In this document: piece by piece, positions 1 through 11,529 of the stretch
Numbering within the stretch: position 1 is the stretch's first letter
Layout of the letters: each line of letters opens with the position of its first letter
Assembly: GCF_963678975.1 (NCBI RefSeq)
Contig: NC_089280.1
Coordinates: 20,017,863 to 20,081,862, forward strand
Source of the DNA: Dysidea avara
Taxonomy: Eukaryota; Porifera; Demospongiae; Dictyoceratida; Dysideidae
Reading direction: 5' to 3'
DNA length: 64,000 nt
The notes under the pieces: model-generated
The model's input: only the letters and a program-made list of their open reading frames with translations
The model's database searches: none
Told to the model about the DNA's origin: nothing
Translations under genes and position numbers: made by a program

Positions 1-77
1 GTATCCTTTTTTTATTGCCTGCACTTAACAGCATTAATTGGTAATGCTTTAAATAAACCCTTTATTGTAACTTGTAG

Positions 78-529
78 TGTTCAGATTATTCTGGGTAAAG
101 AGACTCCAACTGGATGTACCATGCAAACTGTTGGAGATAAGTGTGAGGTGCACGTGATGCTCCGAGGACTCGTGGACACAGCACGAGAGATTGACCGGCT
201 ACAAGAGAAGATCTCTAAATTGTCGTTACAATTAGACAAACTGCAAACAACCATGGCTACTGAGGGCTACGAACAAAAGGTTTAGACCTTGTAGATTTCA
301 TAGGAATTGTGAATTATATATCTTAATGTGTATTTAGGTCCCTGAAAATGTACGGAAAGCTGAGCAAGAAAAGGTTAGCAAAAATTGAATATCCGTGGTT
401 CACTATAATATTATTTACTCTTGCTAATACTGTTTATGCATACTGTAGGTGCAATTGCTTACAACAGAGAAAGGCAATTTGGAGAGGGCTGTTGAGAAAT
501 TTAAAGTCATCCAAGAAGGAGAGAATTGA
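78..529 (+). CDS. VARS: Valyl-tRNA synthetase, C-terminal exons only
   Basis: Three exons (78-279, 338-373, 449-529, stop TGA 527-529) join in frame across GT-AG introns of 58 and 75 bp. They encode the last ~106 residues of cytosolic valyl-tRNA synthetase, which charges tRNA-Val with valine. The product shows the family's C-terminal coiled-coil tRNA-binding arm: a GLVD motif followed by a charged helix (AREIDRLQEKISKL), then VPENVRKAEQEKV and a second long helix ending in EGEN. The catalytic core lies to the left of the window. The gene converges on the adenylate kinase gene, with 80 bp between the two stop codons; an AT-rich AATAAAAC-type stretch near 555-585 could serve as polyadenylation signal. 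Family recognised from the order of C-terminal motifs; no alignment was run. Confidence 0.8.
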
Positions 530-609
530 TAATGTACATTTAGGAAGTTGACAATGTTAGAAATTAAAAATAAAACAAAAAAATATATTCCGTATGATAT
601 ATTTATAAC

Positions 610-3162
610 TTAACTTTCAGTTGAGTTTTGTTGGTTAGTAATTGAAGTGTCTTCTTGAGAATTAGAAGATAGTACAGAATTGTTGAAAAATTGTTCCGCT
701 TTGCTAAATACTTCCTCAACTGTGGGCTCAGCACTTACCTAAAAAATGTGATAGTCACTTTTTGTTTACTATTTTTTGTGCTTACGTACTTCCCACACTT
801 TGTCTCTTTGTTGATAGTGTGATATTACTGGAATGGTTTGTTGGTGAAATATCTCCAGTCGTTTTCGTATTGTTTCTTCATTGTCATCTTCCCTTCCACT
901 GCTCAGACCTCTTTGTTTCAACCGTGCAGTCATTGTGTCATCGCTACAATGGAACACTAGCACACGGGAACAAGGGCACACCTGTGGACAATGTTTTGTT
1001 GTATTCAGGTTTCATTTCTTTTTGCTTACAGTTTCTTCAAACATCTTTGCCTGATCTATTTCTCTTGGGAATCCATCAATCAGGAAGCCGTTAGCTTGGC
1101 TAGCCTCTGACATGGCAGATTTTAGCAGTGATACAATTGTTTCCTGAAAATCCACATATTTAAACAACTTAATACAGGTATGTACTTACTGAAGACACTA
1201 GACCTCCTTCTTTCATTATACCAGCAATGGCCTGACCCTGTTCTGATCCTTTCTTCACTTCTGCTCTCAACAAGTCTCCAGTGGATAAATGGACTAGACT
1301 AAACTTCTCCACAATACGTGCACATTGTGTGCCCTTACCACTCCCAGGACCACCTGTAACATGTAGTAGTTAAACTGTAACACACAACAAAGCAACAGTC
1401 TAACTAACCAAGGACAAAATACACATTGCCAAACTTTACATCAGTCTTGTCAGTTCCAATGGGTGGTAGTGGAGACATTTCTACTTTACTTGCTACTGTG
1501 GTTAAGTTTTGCTGACTAGTTGCTGAGGTGACATCTTGAGAATCAGAAAATTGAGCGGTACTGTTGAAAAGCTTCTCCACTTTGCTAAACACTTCTTCAA
1601 CTGTGGACTCGGCACTTACCTAAACAAACAATGATGATTAATTCTTTTATACATTTTTCACTTAATGTGCTTACGTACTTCCCACACTTTGTCTCTTTGT
1701 TGATAATGTGATATTACTGGAATAGTTTGTTGGTGAAATGTCTCCAAACGTTTACGTATTGTCTCTTCATTATCATCTTCCCTTCCACTGCTAAGACCTC
1801 TTTGTTTTAACCGTGCAGTCATTGTGTCATCGCCACAATGAAACACTAGCACATGAGAACAGGGGCACACCTGAGGATAACATTCTAGATTATTCATGTT
1901 TCATTTCTTTTGCTAGCTTACAGTTTCTTCAAACATCTTTGCTTGATCTACTTCTCTTGGGAATCCATCAATCAGGAAGCCGCTAACATCGCTAGCCTCT
2001 GACATGGCAGATTTCAGCAGTGATACAATTGTCTCCTGAAAAGTATATGTGTATGTAATATGAACTGGCAGAATTGCAGAAAACTTCAGGTAAATACTCA
2101 CTGAAGACACTAGACCTCCTTCTTTCATTATACCAGCAATGGCTTGACCCAGTTCTGATTCTTTCTTCACTTCTGCTCTCAACAAGTCTCCAGTGGATAA
2201 ATGGACTAGACCAAACTTCTCCACAATACGTGCACATTGTGTGCCCTTACCACTCCCAGGACCACCTGTGAAATAAACTATAACATACAATGTGAGGCCA
2301 TTATAAACTAACCCAGGACAAAATACACATTGCCAAGCTCTACATCAGCCTTGTCTGTTGAAATGGGTGGTAGTGGAGATGTTTCTACTTTCTTTATCTC
2401 GGTAGCTTCCATAGCTATACCATTTGAAGGTACTGCTGCATCAATGTAATCACTTGTTTTTGTTTCATTTTTCTCTACAATGGGAGGTAGAGGTGATTTT
2501 TCTTCTTTAGTTGACTCAGCCGATTCTGTAGTATTTACACCATTAGTTTTAATTTCCTTTGCTTCGATAGGTGGTAGTGGTGACGTATCTTCTTTCTTCA
2601 ACTTGGTTTGCTCAGTACCGTTAGAAGTTGCTACTATATCATTATCAGCTATTGATGGTAATGGTTCTGTGGCATGCAAAGTTGATGTACTAGTTGTTTC
2701 TGGCTTCTGATCACCAGTAGTATCACTGTTAATTGGGGGTAAAACGCTTTTATTGTCCAACTTTGCAGACACAGGAGATTTCTCAGCATCCACCGATACT
2801 TGTGAATCAGTAATTGGCGGTAGTGGGGCTGTATTTGATGGTAGTTTGTTTTCTGCATTATCTACACCAAATACTTTGGAATTCTGTGCACTAGGCATGG
2901 CCACGAACGTGTTCCACTGTAGAGACTCACTACTCTGCTTGTAACTTGCCAGACACTCCTCTATATAAGAGATGTGATTATCCGGTTGATGAAACAACAG
3001 TCCAGTTAGGAGACTCTGTGCAAAACACGAGGCAAAACGTGACAAAAGAACACATGCAAATTACCGACAATTTCGCCTATGCATAATCCTCACCTCGAAC
3101 AATTCTGGCACCTTCTTCCTTTGTAAGTACAGTCGCGCCTTTTCGTTCGGCTCGGTGGTCAT
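610..3162 (-). CDS. AK5: Adenylate kinase 5-like, two tandem kinase domains
   Basis: Ten exons on the minus strand: 3162-3094, 3015-2313, 2265-2102, 2035-1922, 1870-1679, 1619-1409, 1353-1190, 1143-1030, 981-790, 738-610. Every junction keeps frame, giving 683 residues (human AK5 is about 560). Adenylate kinases transfer phosphate between ATP and AMP. Residues 5-45 resemble the RIIa/DPY30-like N-terminal module of AK5 ([17 protein letters not shown]). A long acidic, proline-punctuated linker follows (about 50-245) with repeated SPLPPI motifs. Two short-LID kinase domains lie at about 248-432 and 476-660, each with P-loop [25 protein letters not shown] and the [17 protein letters not shown]. 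Both domains are spread over exons of identical size (164, 114, 192 bp), so they arose by internal duplication. All catalytic motifs are intact, so both domains should be active. Start chosen because the exon 1 reading frame opens at this ATG and splices cleanly into the AK5 N-terminal motif. Confidence 0.88.
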
Positions 3163-3399
3163 TTTGTAAAAGAAAAGTACAAGAAAAGGTACGTTGCCTT
3201 TGGCAACCCGTATAACTCCGCATACTTTCTGTACGCTAGGTGTGGCAGGGTCGTAATGATTTGCTTGCAAAAATCTTACCGACCACAGTTATTGTAGTGC
3301 ATTCTGCATGTACAATCAAGCTCGCTTATGGGATGTAGACATGTGAGGTCCGTGTAAAAGACTGGATGTCTTCGGACGATCGGATAGGATAACAACAAA
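3163..3399. promoter_or_regulatory. Shared promoter between AK5-like and condensation-like genes
   Basis: The two start codons (3162 minus, 3400 plus) are divergent and only 237 bp apart, so this interval must hold both core promoters and both 5' leaders. No convincing TATA box is visible. It is noticeably richer in G+C and CpG than the surrounding sequence, as expected for a housekeeping-type bidirectional promoter. Transcription start sites cannot be placed from sequence alone. Confidence 0.55.
3193..3207. promoter_or_regulatory. X-box-like RFX site
   Basis: GTTGCC-TTT-GGCAAC is a perfect 6-bp inverted repeat with a 3-bp spacer. It matches the palindromic X-box bound by RFX transcription factors, which tolerate short spacers. 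It lies 31 bp upstream of the AK5-like ATG and 193 bp upstream of the divergent gene. RFX sites mark ciliary genes in animals; the kinase's RIIa/DPY30-like N-terminus is compatible with that, but this is inference. Confidence 0.4.
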
Positions 3400-6300
3400 A
3401 TGATGAAAAGGACGACCGATTGGAAGACGGCGCGCGAGAAATCCTCGCTACTGGGGACGCCCGGCAGATTCCAGCACACCTTCAGCAGTAAACCCAACCA
3501 AACCACCCTACCCTTTCCATTTCCTCACATGGTAACGCTAAGGAATCCAGGTATAGTGTGTGGCGTTTGTGTTATAACTCGCTCTTTATATCTGGGCGGG
3601 GCTGTAGCTCAACTAACAATCACTGCTACTATGCTACCAACGTGTGGTCCACAGCCACAGCCGTTAGCAGGAGTGGCGAAAATTTCCAGGCCAAATCCTC
3701 CCACAACCAGTTCACCACATCCCCCAGCCATACCGCGAGCAGTGAGGATTGTGTCTCCAAAACCATCTAGTCCTCAAGTACCAGAAAAGCCACCACCACT
3801 CCTGCCACCTTTGCCTGGTATGTATGCACACTCCATGCACTAAAAACTAACCAGTACTAGAACAATATTTAGGTGGTGTAGGCCAACATTTTCTTGTAGC
3901 TGCATGTGTCATGTGTTTTATGTTATATGCATGCCTATACAATTTGCTAGGGAGGAGTTATGTAGATATAATTGATGATGATGATGGCAATGATGATGAT
4001 GAAAGTGACGATGACACATCTAGTAGTGGAAGTAGCTCTTTCGATTTTACTGAGGAGGTATAGTCAGTACACAAGTATATAAGTATGTGTACCTATAACG
4101 CATGGGATCAAAAAAGGGAAAGTTCAGTCAATCAACCTGTCAAGTAGTTGGCAAACAGTAACTGTGTAGCCAATTTTGATTTAATAAGCAAATCAATCAG
4201 GTAATATGGAGGCTCTGAAAGTGGCTTTGGGTGGTGATAGTTATAACTTAAGGCACCAATGAAAATGATCGTAACTGTTCTGTGGTGTTGGACGTCCTTA
4301 CACAATTCCGGACAAATGAGGTTGACAAACAATTGACAAAAGTAAAATTATTTTAAATCGCTTACATCCTGTTCACACTATCCCAGAGTGTTTTCAACTT
4401 GGGTTGTTGACTCAGGTTGGCAATTGTTCACACTACTGCATCTGACATGAGCTCAATTGTGCGAGCGCTGAATAATTAACTAAAAGAAGCACACGAGTTT
4501 TTGATTATTTAGGTGCTTAATAAAAAGGCACTAGAATTGTAGCAAGGAAACGTAGAACCAGCTGAAATAAGTAATACAATTTTATAGTTGTCATCTAGTG
4601 GGTGCTCCTTTCGCCAGGAATCTTTTAGCGTGACTGTCACTAACTCTACCAGAACTATAGTATGTACGTCATAGCCATTTTGAAGAACAGTTTTAGAGCA
4701 TAGAATATACTCACTGTGTGGCCAACAGAAGCAAGTTATATTGTTAACCTGAGTTGACCAGCTCAGAATGCGGTTCACACTCTCCCCTATCCTGAGCCAA
4801 CCCATGCCAGCCTACCTCTCCTTGTCGTACCATGCTGGACCCAGTTTGGCACGGCATGATTGATTCATACTGCAATTTGTTTTGAGCCATGCCATGCTCT
4901 ACCCGGATTAGAAGGTAGTGTGAACAGGATTTTAGTGCATAATATAATGCCAATGATCTATAGATCATCAATAAAAATGTTACAACCTGGCCTTAACGAA
5001 ATTCCCAAGACTATGAAATACATAATTTTCATCCCGGCATAAGTACAGTGACTAAAGTTGTGCATGCATCATCTAGCTCCTGTAGTACACACATGATCAG
5101 ATCACAGCATATACTTACCTGTTGCAAATGTAATGTCGTATATATATAGCTGTAGCAAATTTTTTTGAAGATTTGGATTCATTGAAAATATTTTTAAATT
5201 AATTGAAAGTTGCACAGTGACATGCGCATAAAATATGGCACAGCTTAGAAAGAAATTTAATTCAAGTCATTGTATTACCTAGCTGAGTGTTCATTGATTG
5301 GCTATAACAGATACTAATTATAACAAGAATCCATAATTCCTAGTGCTGCCCATGGCATAGTAAAGTCACAAGTCTATTTCAAGTCCAATACTATACTTTT
5401 CCATATCACGAGTTGCGGGCATGTTTCACTTGATTTTCCACCCATCAGAAAGGGTCAGAAGACAGTAACCAACATCCATATCCCTCCATAATTATGAATT
5501 TTGATGGTACATAACATACAGTAGTCAGGGGCGTAGCCAGACTTTTGGTGATGCCAGGGCCTAGCTGTAAGCTAAAGACCAAAAACAAGTGGAATGTTCT
5601 GGGGGAGCACCTGAGTGCTTCCCCCTACACCACGACTGAAGGAAAATCATGCATACACAAAATGTGCCCTTAGGCAGTAACATTAAAAGGTGCTGTTTGT
5701 GCATCTAACTAGCTAAAACCTACACACTGCTGTTTATGCAGCTTATAGAAGCTATAAACCTATTGTAGCTAATACTAACTTAATCTTCACTTCCAGACAG
5801 CCAACTTCAAATTTTCTAGCACATGGAATCCTCCACACTCGAGTCGCTTAGTTGGCAATACTTCCTTCCTGGTGTACATTATTCTCGGTCAGCTCTCCTG
5901 TTGATGGTCAGCAACTTTAGACTTGGCTTGTACTCCAATGTATTCGAGATATCACGTTCCCGCAACATGTGACCTTGCATGTGACAAATAAATAAACCAT
6001 TCATCAGATAAATATACCAACTATTCATAGTTTGTCTCGCAGTTAGTGCTCACCTGACACATGTATAGCATGACCACTCAAGTTTATCGCAGCTGCTGCC
6101 TTGTAATATGTCTGCCTCAACCAATCAACGCTCTTTCGATCGCCATCCCCACCATGCATCACATGCGCTACTGATCATGTGATGCTATAGATCTCGATGA
6201 TTTGCAATAGTTCAGCATGAATGCAATGCAACCCTCAAGAGTAGTACAGAGGAACGCTATAGTGTGAAAGTAGCTACCGGAGAGCTCCAGGGTTGTAAGA

Positions 6301-9300
6301 TTTGATGTGATTTTAGTTTTAAAATATTCTGCCTCTGAAAGGGGGGTTCATCCGAATCCCCTCCCCCTTCCTGGCTACGCCCTTGATCTCCCCTCCACCA
6401 ACTATACCTCCTTATTTATAACTACATACGTAGCTTGCTACACTGCTTCTCTGAATACTGAGACCGATTTATCTCGATCTGACTGCTCTATTAGAGTATC
6501 TCGAATTATTGATGCCCGGGTTTGGGCCCAGGTTCTGGCTACGCCCCTGACAGTAGTGGGAACTCAAGCTAACGTAGTGTATGGTCCCTTACATTAGGTG
6601 CAGACCCTACAATTTAAAAATACACTGTACAAGTATGCAATTTACAATTAACATAAACATAATATTTATCTACTTAGGAGATTTTTGAAGAATCTCAGGC
6701 TGATATAGAAACACAGGCAGCAGAAGTTACTTCATTGATCACCTGTAAGTTTCCACAACATTACAAACCAACGGAGCTGTTTCCAGCAACACTAATGCAA
6801 GCTCACCATCTCATTGATATGGAGAATTTCACTAACTCACCACAAGATGACATGTCATTATTTAGTAATAAAGTTGACAATATTGTTAGAGGGATGAAAG
6901 TCCATGGACCACTGAATGTGAATTTGCTCTCAAAAGCCCTGGAGCAAGTTACAAAGTTGCATCACTTATTAACACTTCGTGTTCAACATACAGAGGATTA
7001 TGTGCTACAAGCTTTAGCAGGTAAGTATTATGGTGTTTATAGGATGTTCAACCTTCATACATAATTCATAATTTTTATTGTAGATAAATCTCAAGTAAAT
7101 CTTGTAGTAACTTCAGATCATCGTAATGAATTACCTGGTAATATAATTACTCAAGAAAGACGTAAACCATTTTCTGTACATATTAAGAATGACTTGATCA
7201 AACCTGTGAACGAAACTTTACCTGCAATAGATGACATGCATATAACAAGTGTTGTGGATTGTGATAGTGATAATACTAGAGACAAGATGTGGCCATATCA
7301 AACACTCGTACGAGCAAAACTGATTGTGTGCTCACCCCAGGATCATTTGCTAGTGCTGACATTTTCTCGTCTAGTTTGTGACTACTGGTCATCTTGTTTG
7401 TTTCTTCAACAACTCTCTCAGTCGTACACACAGTTAGAACAAGGAACATCTATGAATCGTTTGTTAACAAGGACACTGAGGGAAGACTCCAAAGCACATT
7501 TTGCCTCACTGAGACAAGACTCACAGCATAAGTTAAACAGATCTTTTCCAGGTGCCAGGACTGCATTTGTACACACTGCTACATCTAAACTCCAACCGAT
7601 TAGACAGTCAAGTTTACCATTGTCTAAAAAGCTGATGCACCATGGTAGTAGTAATAAGTTTTCCTTGCTTCAATCACCTCAGCTGCAGTTTCAACAGGTA
7701 TTCATAATTTGTGCAAACTTCACACACATGTGTATCTGTGTGTCTGTGCGTATACACATACGTACATGTTTTTTTGTGACATGTGAAAGTTTGTTAGTGT
7801 TTTTGTTGATGGCTAATATCATTTGTATCCATATACATGCACTAAAAATATAACGTACGCTTTATTAGGTGGCTATTCGTGAGAAGGAACTATTGACAAT
7901 GATGTCAAAGGAAAGGTTGTGGTCATTCTGGCAAGGCATGGTCACTGCCATAATCAAGAGAGCCCTTGGACCCAGCCGTATGAAAGTTGTCCCTCCTGTG
8001 CGACTGCCCAGTCAACTTGGGGAAGGTAAAACACGACCAAAGACATCCAGAGCACGTCCACTTACTGCAAGAAGAAATAAAGTGTTAACTAGTGATAAAA
8101 ATAATCCACAACTTGGACCTGTCTCTTCATTTCATTTTATCAAAGTAAGAATATAATATTGTATGTGAACTTGTACTCCACCTGTCTTTGGTAGGTGGAA
8201 GAAGCTATTTGCTCTAATTTCAAGCATCTGTTTATAGAGCAAGGAATAAAAGGAATACAACAAGATGAGATTTTACACTATATGTGCCTAGCTGGGTTTG
8301 TATTGCTACTTGGACGATGCTGTCGTGGCTGGGGTCCCAAATATGGTTTACGCAAAGCTCGTCCACAAACAGCAAACTTGTTCGATGTCGGTTCATTTCT
8401 GATAGGAATTGAAGTCTCTTTACGTCAACTAATGCCAGAACCAACCAAAGGATTAATTGGACCACTTACTAACAGTACGTTAAACTTATAAATGTGTTAT
8501 AAAATAAAATCATTCTTTCTTTCCTTCAGATGTAGCTATTAGGGTTAACTTAAGTGTATGTGAGACATTCTCAGACCTTGTCATCAACTTGGCAAAGTCA
8601 GTTAGTTCTGCCAGAAATCACTCACATTTTCCTTTCTTCACCATATCTCATGATGTAAGGGACCTCTTACTCATATACGTAAGTAGCTAATTGTTGTTTT
8701 TTTTCCCTCTCTTTATAGCATGGAATGCCTGCTATTTTGCCAATCAAATTTTCCTACTTGACACAATGCGATGTGAAACAGCTAACAAATCCACAAAATT
8801 TCTACTTTGTGGAGACAGCAGTGGGAGTAGAAGGACATGGACTAGCAAGACTTGGATCTAACTGCTATCTCACTCCTATCAACAGCAAGTTGGATGATAG
8901 CTGTTACCTTGAAGTGAGTTGACTGTCAATGATATAGCCAGTGGTTCTCTAATAGAACAGTCAAAGATGCATTAATCTAGTGGCAGAAAAATTTGTATCA
9001 TTTTCCTTTTATGATAAAAACTGATTAAAAAATCAAGTATCTTTGTATAGGCCAAAGAACGTGTCAGCTTACAAATAGCTACATCGCTCTACCAACATGA
9101 AATATGCTATGCACTGTATTGTTACATTTTAGCTGATGATGTGGGAGAGCGTTGAGAGCAATGTTGTTGGAGGAGGTTTCCGCTACCACAATCATGTCAT
9201 AGCTCCAGATATAGTTGGTAAACTTGGCAGAGAATTTTGCCGACTGCTGGCACATGCTGCAGAAGACCCTAGCCAAACACTGGCTGATTTAGTCCAACAG

Positions 9301-9348
9301 ATAAACCCTCCATTTTCACACCATAGACCTGCCTATCAAATGAAGTAA
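3400..9348 (+). CDS. Condensation-like (acyltransferase-fold) domain protein
   Basis: Nine exons join in frame: 3400-3817, 3951-4057, 6678-7020, 7084-7697, 7869-8144, 8195-8474, 8530-8654, 8719-8913, 9133-9348, giving 857 residues. The N-terminus is proline-rich (PPPLLPPLPG) and followed by an acidic/serine tract (DDDDGNDDDESDDD). From about residue 220 the protein follows the layout of a nonribosomal-peptide condensation domain: an opening helix (GPLNVNLLSKALEQVTKLHH), the region where the HHxxxDG active site should sit, which here reads SRLVCDYWSS, and a C-terminal helix (APDIVGKLGREFCRLL) followed by DPSQTL. The catalytic second histidine and the glycine are absent, so conventional condensation activity is unlikely; a binding or structural role is possible. 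Intron 2 is 2.6 kb and carries a hAT-type insertion. Exon 1 may start at a later ATG (3529) or hide a small in-frame intron. No adenylation or carrier domain is present nearby. Confidence 0.6.
4058..5517. other. Intron 2, first part; no gene seen
   Basis: Left part of the 2.6 kb second intron of the condensation-like gene. Short ORFs on both strands have no recognisable motif. Direct and inverted fragments around 4370-4930 (GTTCACACT...AGTGTGAAC-type pieces, with TTGGGTTGTTGACTCAGG matched by CCTGAGTTGACCAGCTCA) suggest an old inverted-repeat transposon. Confidence 0.4.
5526..6549. mobile_element. hAT-type non-autonomous element, 1.0 kb
   Basis: Terminal inverted repeats CAGGGGCGTAGCCAGA / TCTGGCTACGCCCCTG are flanked by an exact 8-bp direct repeat ACAGTAGT (5518-5525 and 6550-6557), the hallmark of hAT transposition. 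There is no transposase ORF. A second internal end-like sequence (CTGGCTACGCCCTT near 6371) indicates a nested or composite copy. The element sits in intron 2 of the condensation-like gene, so splicing can remove it. Confidence 0.8.
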
Positions 9349-9953
9349 TTTTGTGATTGAATTTACATTATGGCCAACCATGTGACACATGTACAATACA
9401 CTGATTCATTATTTAACATAATTATTATCATCACACAGAACACTGTTTGGTATAGATAGCTAGATGGGGTAAACACCAGAGGGTATGAATAAATAAACAG
9501 CCTCTCCTTGGATGATACTGTTTTCCCTGCGTAAAAAATAAGTCTTGACTCGAGGTGTCCAGACACCTGAAGGCCCTCACTCAATTGCATGAGAGGCTGC
9601 GGACATTTACCAATAATAACTATTACAATTACAAACATATTACAACTACAGCTAGCTACAGGGGGAAAACTATTACTAGGGGGAAAGGGGATTGTCATCA
9701 TCATCCGAGCCCTGAAGGGCACAGTACCTCATTTACCAATAATTGTATGTTTCAAGTATGTTGCACTTTTACACACAAGGCACCAATTAAAGGCTGTCAT
9801 GCACAACCGAGATTACGTGCTTGCTCACTTAGCCGTTCAGTGGCGTAGCCAGACCCTCGCTACTAGTTTAGTGGCGCCTAAAGCTAGTAAACGCGCCGAC
9901 AAAATTTATTCACGCTCGAAATAATTGGAGTATCCCTTTCATCACCCTTCATT
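9349..9953. other. Intergenic spacer with repeat fragments
   Basis: 605 bp between the condensation-like gene and SH3 gene 1. The stretch 9534-9860 looks like degraded SINE or transposon sequence: an inverted GTGTCCAGACAC, paired ATTTACCAATAAT copies, and a CAGTGGCGTAGCCAGAC fragment near 9838 that resembles the hAT ends at 5526. Small ORFs here show no family motif. Confidence 0.4.
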
Positions 9954-10766
9954 ATGAGTTCGGTGAACGGTAAGATATAAACATCTGTACATCGTAAAGT
10001 GATTGGTGTGTTTACGTAGAGGAACAAGTCAGCGCGTTTGGCAAGGTTGGGGCTAAATATGGCGCTAAATTTGGGAAGAAGGCGGCTCAATCTGAAACTG
10101 GGAGAGCAGCAGGCAGGGCAGCTTTGAAGGCAGGAACAGAGGTAGATATTAACTCAATCACGTCATCTAGAAATTTGTTTACACTTGTTTTGATATTACC
10201 AGGCTGCTGTAGAGGACGTTAACCAGCGCTACTTAGGAAAAGCACCTTCTGATGAACAACCGACATCTCAGCCTAAAACGGCGCCATCTCAACCTAGAAC
10301 GGCGCCATCTCAACCTAGAACGGCGCCATCTCACAAACCGGTCCAAACTAGTAGATCCTCAACTTCATCCAGGTCACAAAACACATCAAGCTCACAGTCT
10401 TATACAAGCTCTTCAAGTTCATCGTACCATCGGCCTTCATACAAGAAACCAAGCAGTTCGGCCAGCAAGAAAGATTCAAAGGGTAGTTGGAATCTGTTTA
10501 AGAATAAAGAATCTTCTCAGGTTCACAGATCACCACCTCAACGCCGTCCTGTTACTAAACATGCAATCACACATTCTGGTGAATGGGACAAGACAGTTTA
10601 CTGCAAAGCATTATATGATTTTCATGGTGACATGCCCTGTGATTTACAATTCAACAAGGGACAGAGAATTGCCATTGTCACACGGACAGAAACTCAAGAT
10701 GATTGGTGGGAAGGAACAGTGAATGGAAAAACTGGTATATTCCCTGCCAATTATGTGTCTATGTGA
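9954..10766 (+). CDS. Small SH3-domain protein, copy 1
   Basis: Three exons (9954-9969, 10020-10141, 10203-10766) give 233 residues. Exon 1 codes only MSSVN plus one base. Residues 8-46 are an alanine/glycine/lysine-rich helical segment (AFGKVGAKYGAKFGKKAA, then GRAAGRAALKAGTE). A low-complexity region follows, with three QPxTAPS repeats and serine-rich stretches, then a basic RRPVTKHAITHSGEWD motif and a C-terminal SH3 domain at about 178-233. The SH3 shows ALYDF, the acidic RT loop, DDWWEG and GIFPANYV, so its proline-peptide groove looks intact. The domain is of the Ysc84/SH3YL1 type, but no SYLF lipid-binding domain is present. Likely a cytosolic adaptor; partners unknown. First of three related copies in this window. 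Confidence 0.85.
10269..10331 (+). repeat. Coding 21-bp tandem repeat, three units
   Basis: Three tandem copies of a 21-bp unit within the last exon of SH3 copy 1 encode QPKTAPS, QPRTAPS, QPRTAPS. Units 2 and 3 are identical, unit 1 differs by one base. Absent from copies 2 and 3, so it expanded after duplication. Confidence 0.9.
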
Positions 10767-10905
10767 TGTTGCAAATTCACAATGTTGCTAATATTTTGTA
10801 TGTTACTAACTAAATGCATGTTGTACATTGTTGTGCATGTGATGTAATGAGGAAATGTTGCCAAATATACCATACTTAACATTTCTATACAAATATAAGG
10901 TGTTA

Positions 10906-11086
10906 CCGTATAGCCTAAATATTTCGAGGGGGGAAACAATGAAAATTTTATCCACGAAATATTTAGACCTCCATATAGTCTAATACATTTTGGGAGTGTT
11001 TGCAAATCCATGAAAAATTTATTTTTAGCAACATTGCTCAACCTCAAAAAATTTGCCCCTCAGCTTGAAATGTTTAGGCTATATGG
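10906..11086. mobile_element. MITE with TA target duplication, 181 bp
   Basis: Inverted ends CCGTATAGCCTAAATATTTC / GAAATGTTTAGGCTATATGG are flanked by TA on both sides (10904-10905, 11087-11088), as for Tc1/mariner-type elements. No coding capacity. A decayed relative lies near 43470-43560. It sits 140 bp past the stop of SH3 copy 1. Confidence 0.7.
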
Positions 11087-11271
11087 TATATGTAGAAATG
11101 TTTCACATTCTGCACATTCCTAAACTTAAGTGTGTGCTTTCTGCATGCCACTAGTACACAAAGTGGTATTATACATGTGACCTACATAAATTCTGATAAA
11201 ATGATGCTTCAAAGGTACATGCATATCCTAGTGTGAAAAGTCCAACAGTTGTTGACAATATTTTTTATATA

Positions 11272-11498
11272 TGTGACTGGATCTGCATGTGAAAAGGGGT
11301 CTTATAGCCTTTCCAAGTTTGACTAGTCATAACTCATCATGTGTTTAACCTATTGTCTTATAATTACATCCACAAATAGTGCTATGTTAGGAGTGTAAGG
11401 TGACCAAATGTCAGGCTGGTACCATACACACAAGTCAAGTTATGTATTGCCAAGTACATGGGAAGGCTATAAGACCTTTCTTCACAGATTCGGTCACA
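11272..11498. repeat. Inverted-repeat element, TGTGAC ends
   Basis: Arms of about 40 bp pair: TGTGACTGGATCTG... TCTTATAGCCTTTCC against GGAAGGCTATAAGA... GATTCGGTCACA. Single ends of the same kind occur at about 18372 and 26887 in the duplicated flanks, so this repeat belongs to the ancestral SH3 unit. Confidence 0.55.
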
Positions 11499-11529
11499 AA
11501 TATTCTATAGGAGAATTTGAAATATTGCA

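Noticed and set aside
2480..2944. Plus-strand ORFs opposite the AK5 linker
   Set aside because: Antisense shadows of a low-complexity coding exon.
6307..6597. 96-residue ORF
   Set aside because: Lies across the right end of the hAT-type element in an intron; no motif.
10252..10722. A 156-residue ORF with RRHLNLE repeats
   Set aside because: It is a shifted frame of the last exon of SH3 copy 1; the repeats mirror the coding 21-bp repeat.
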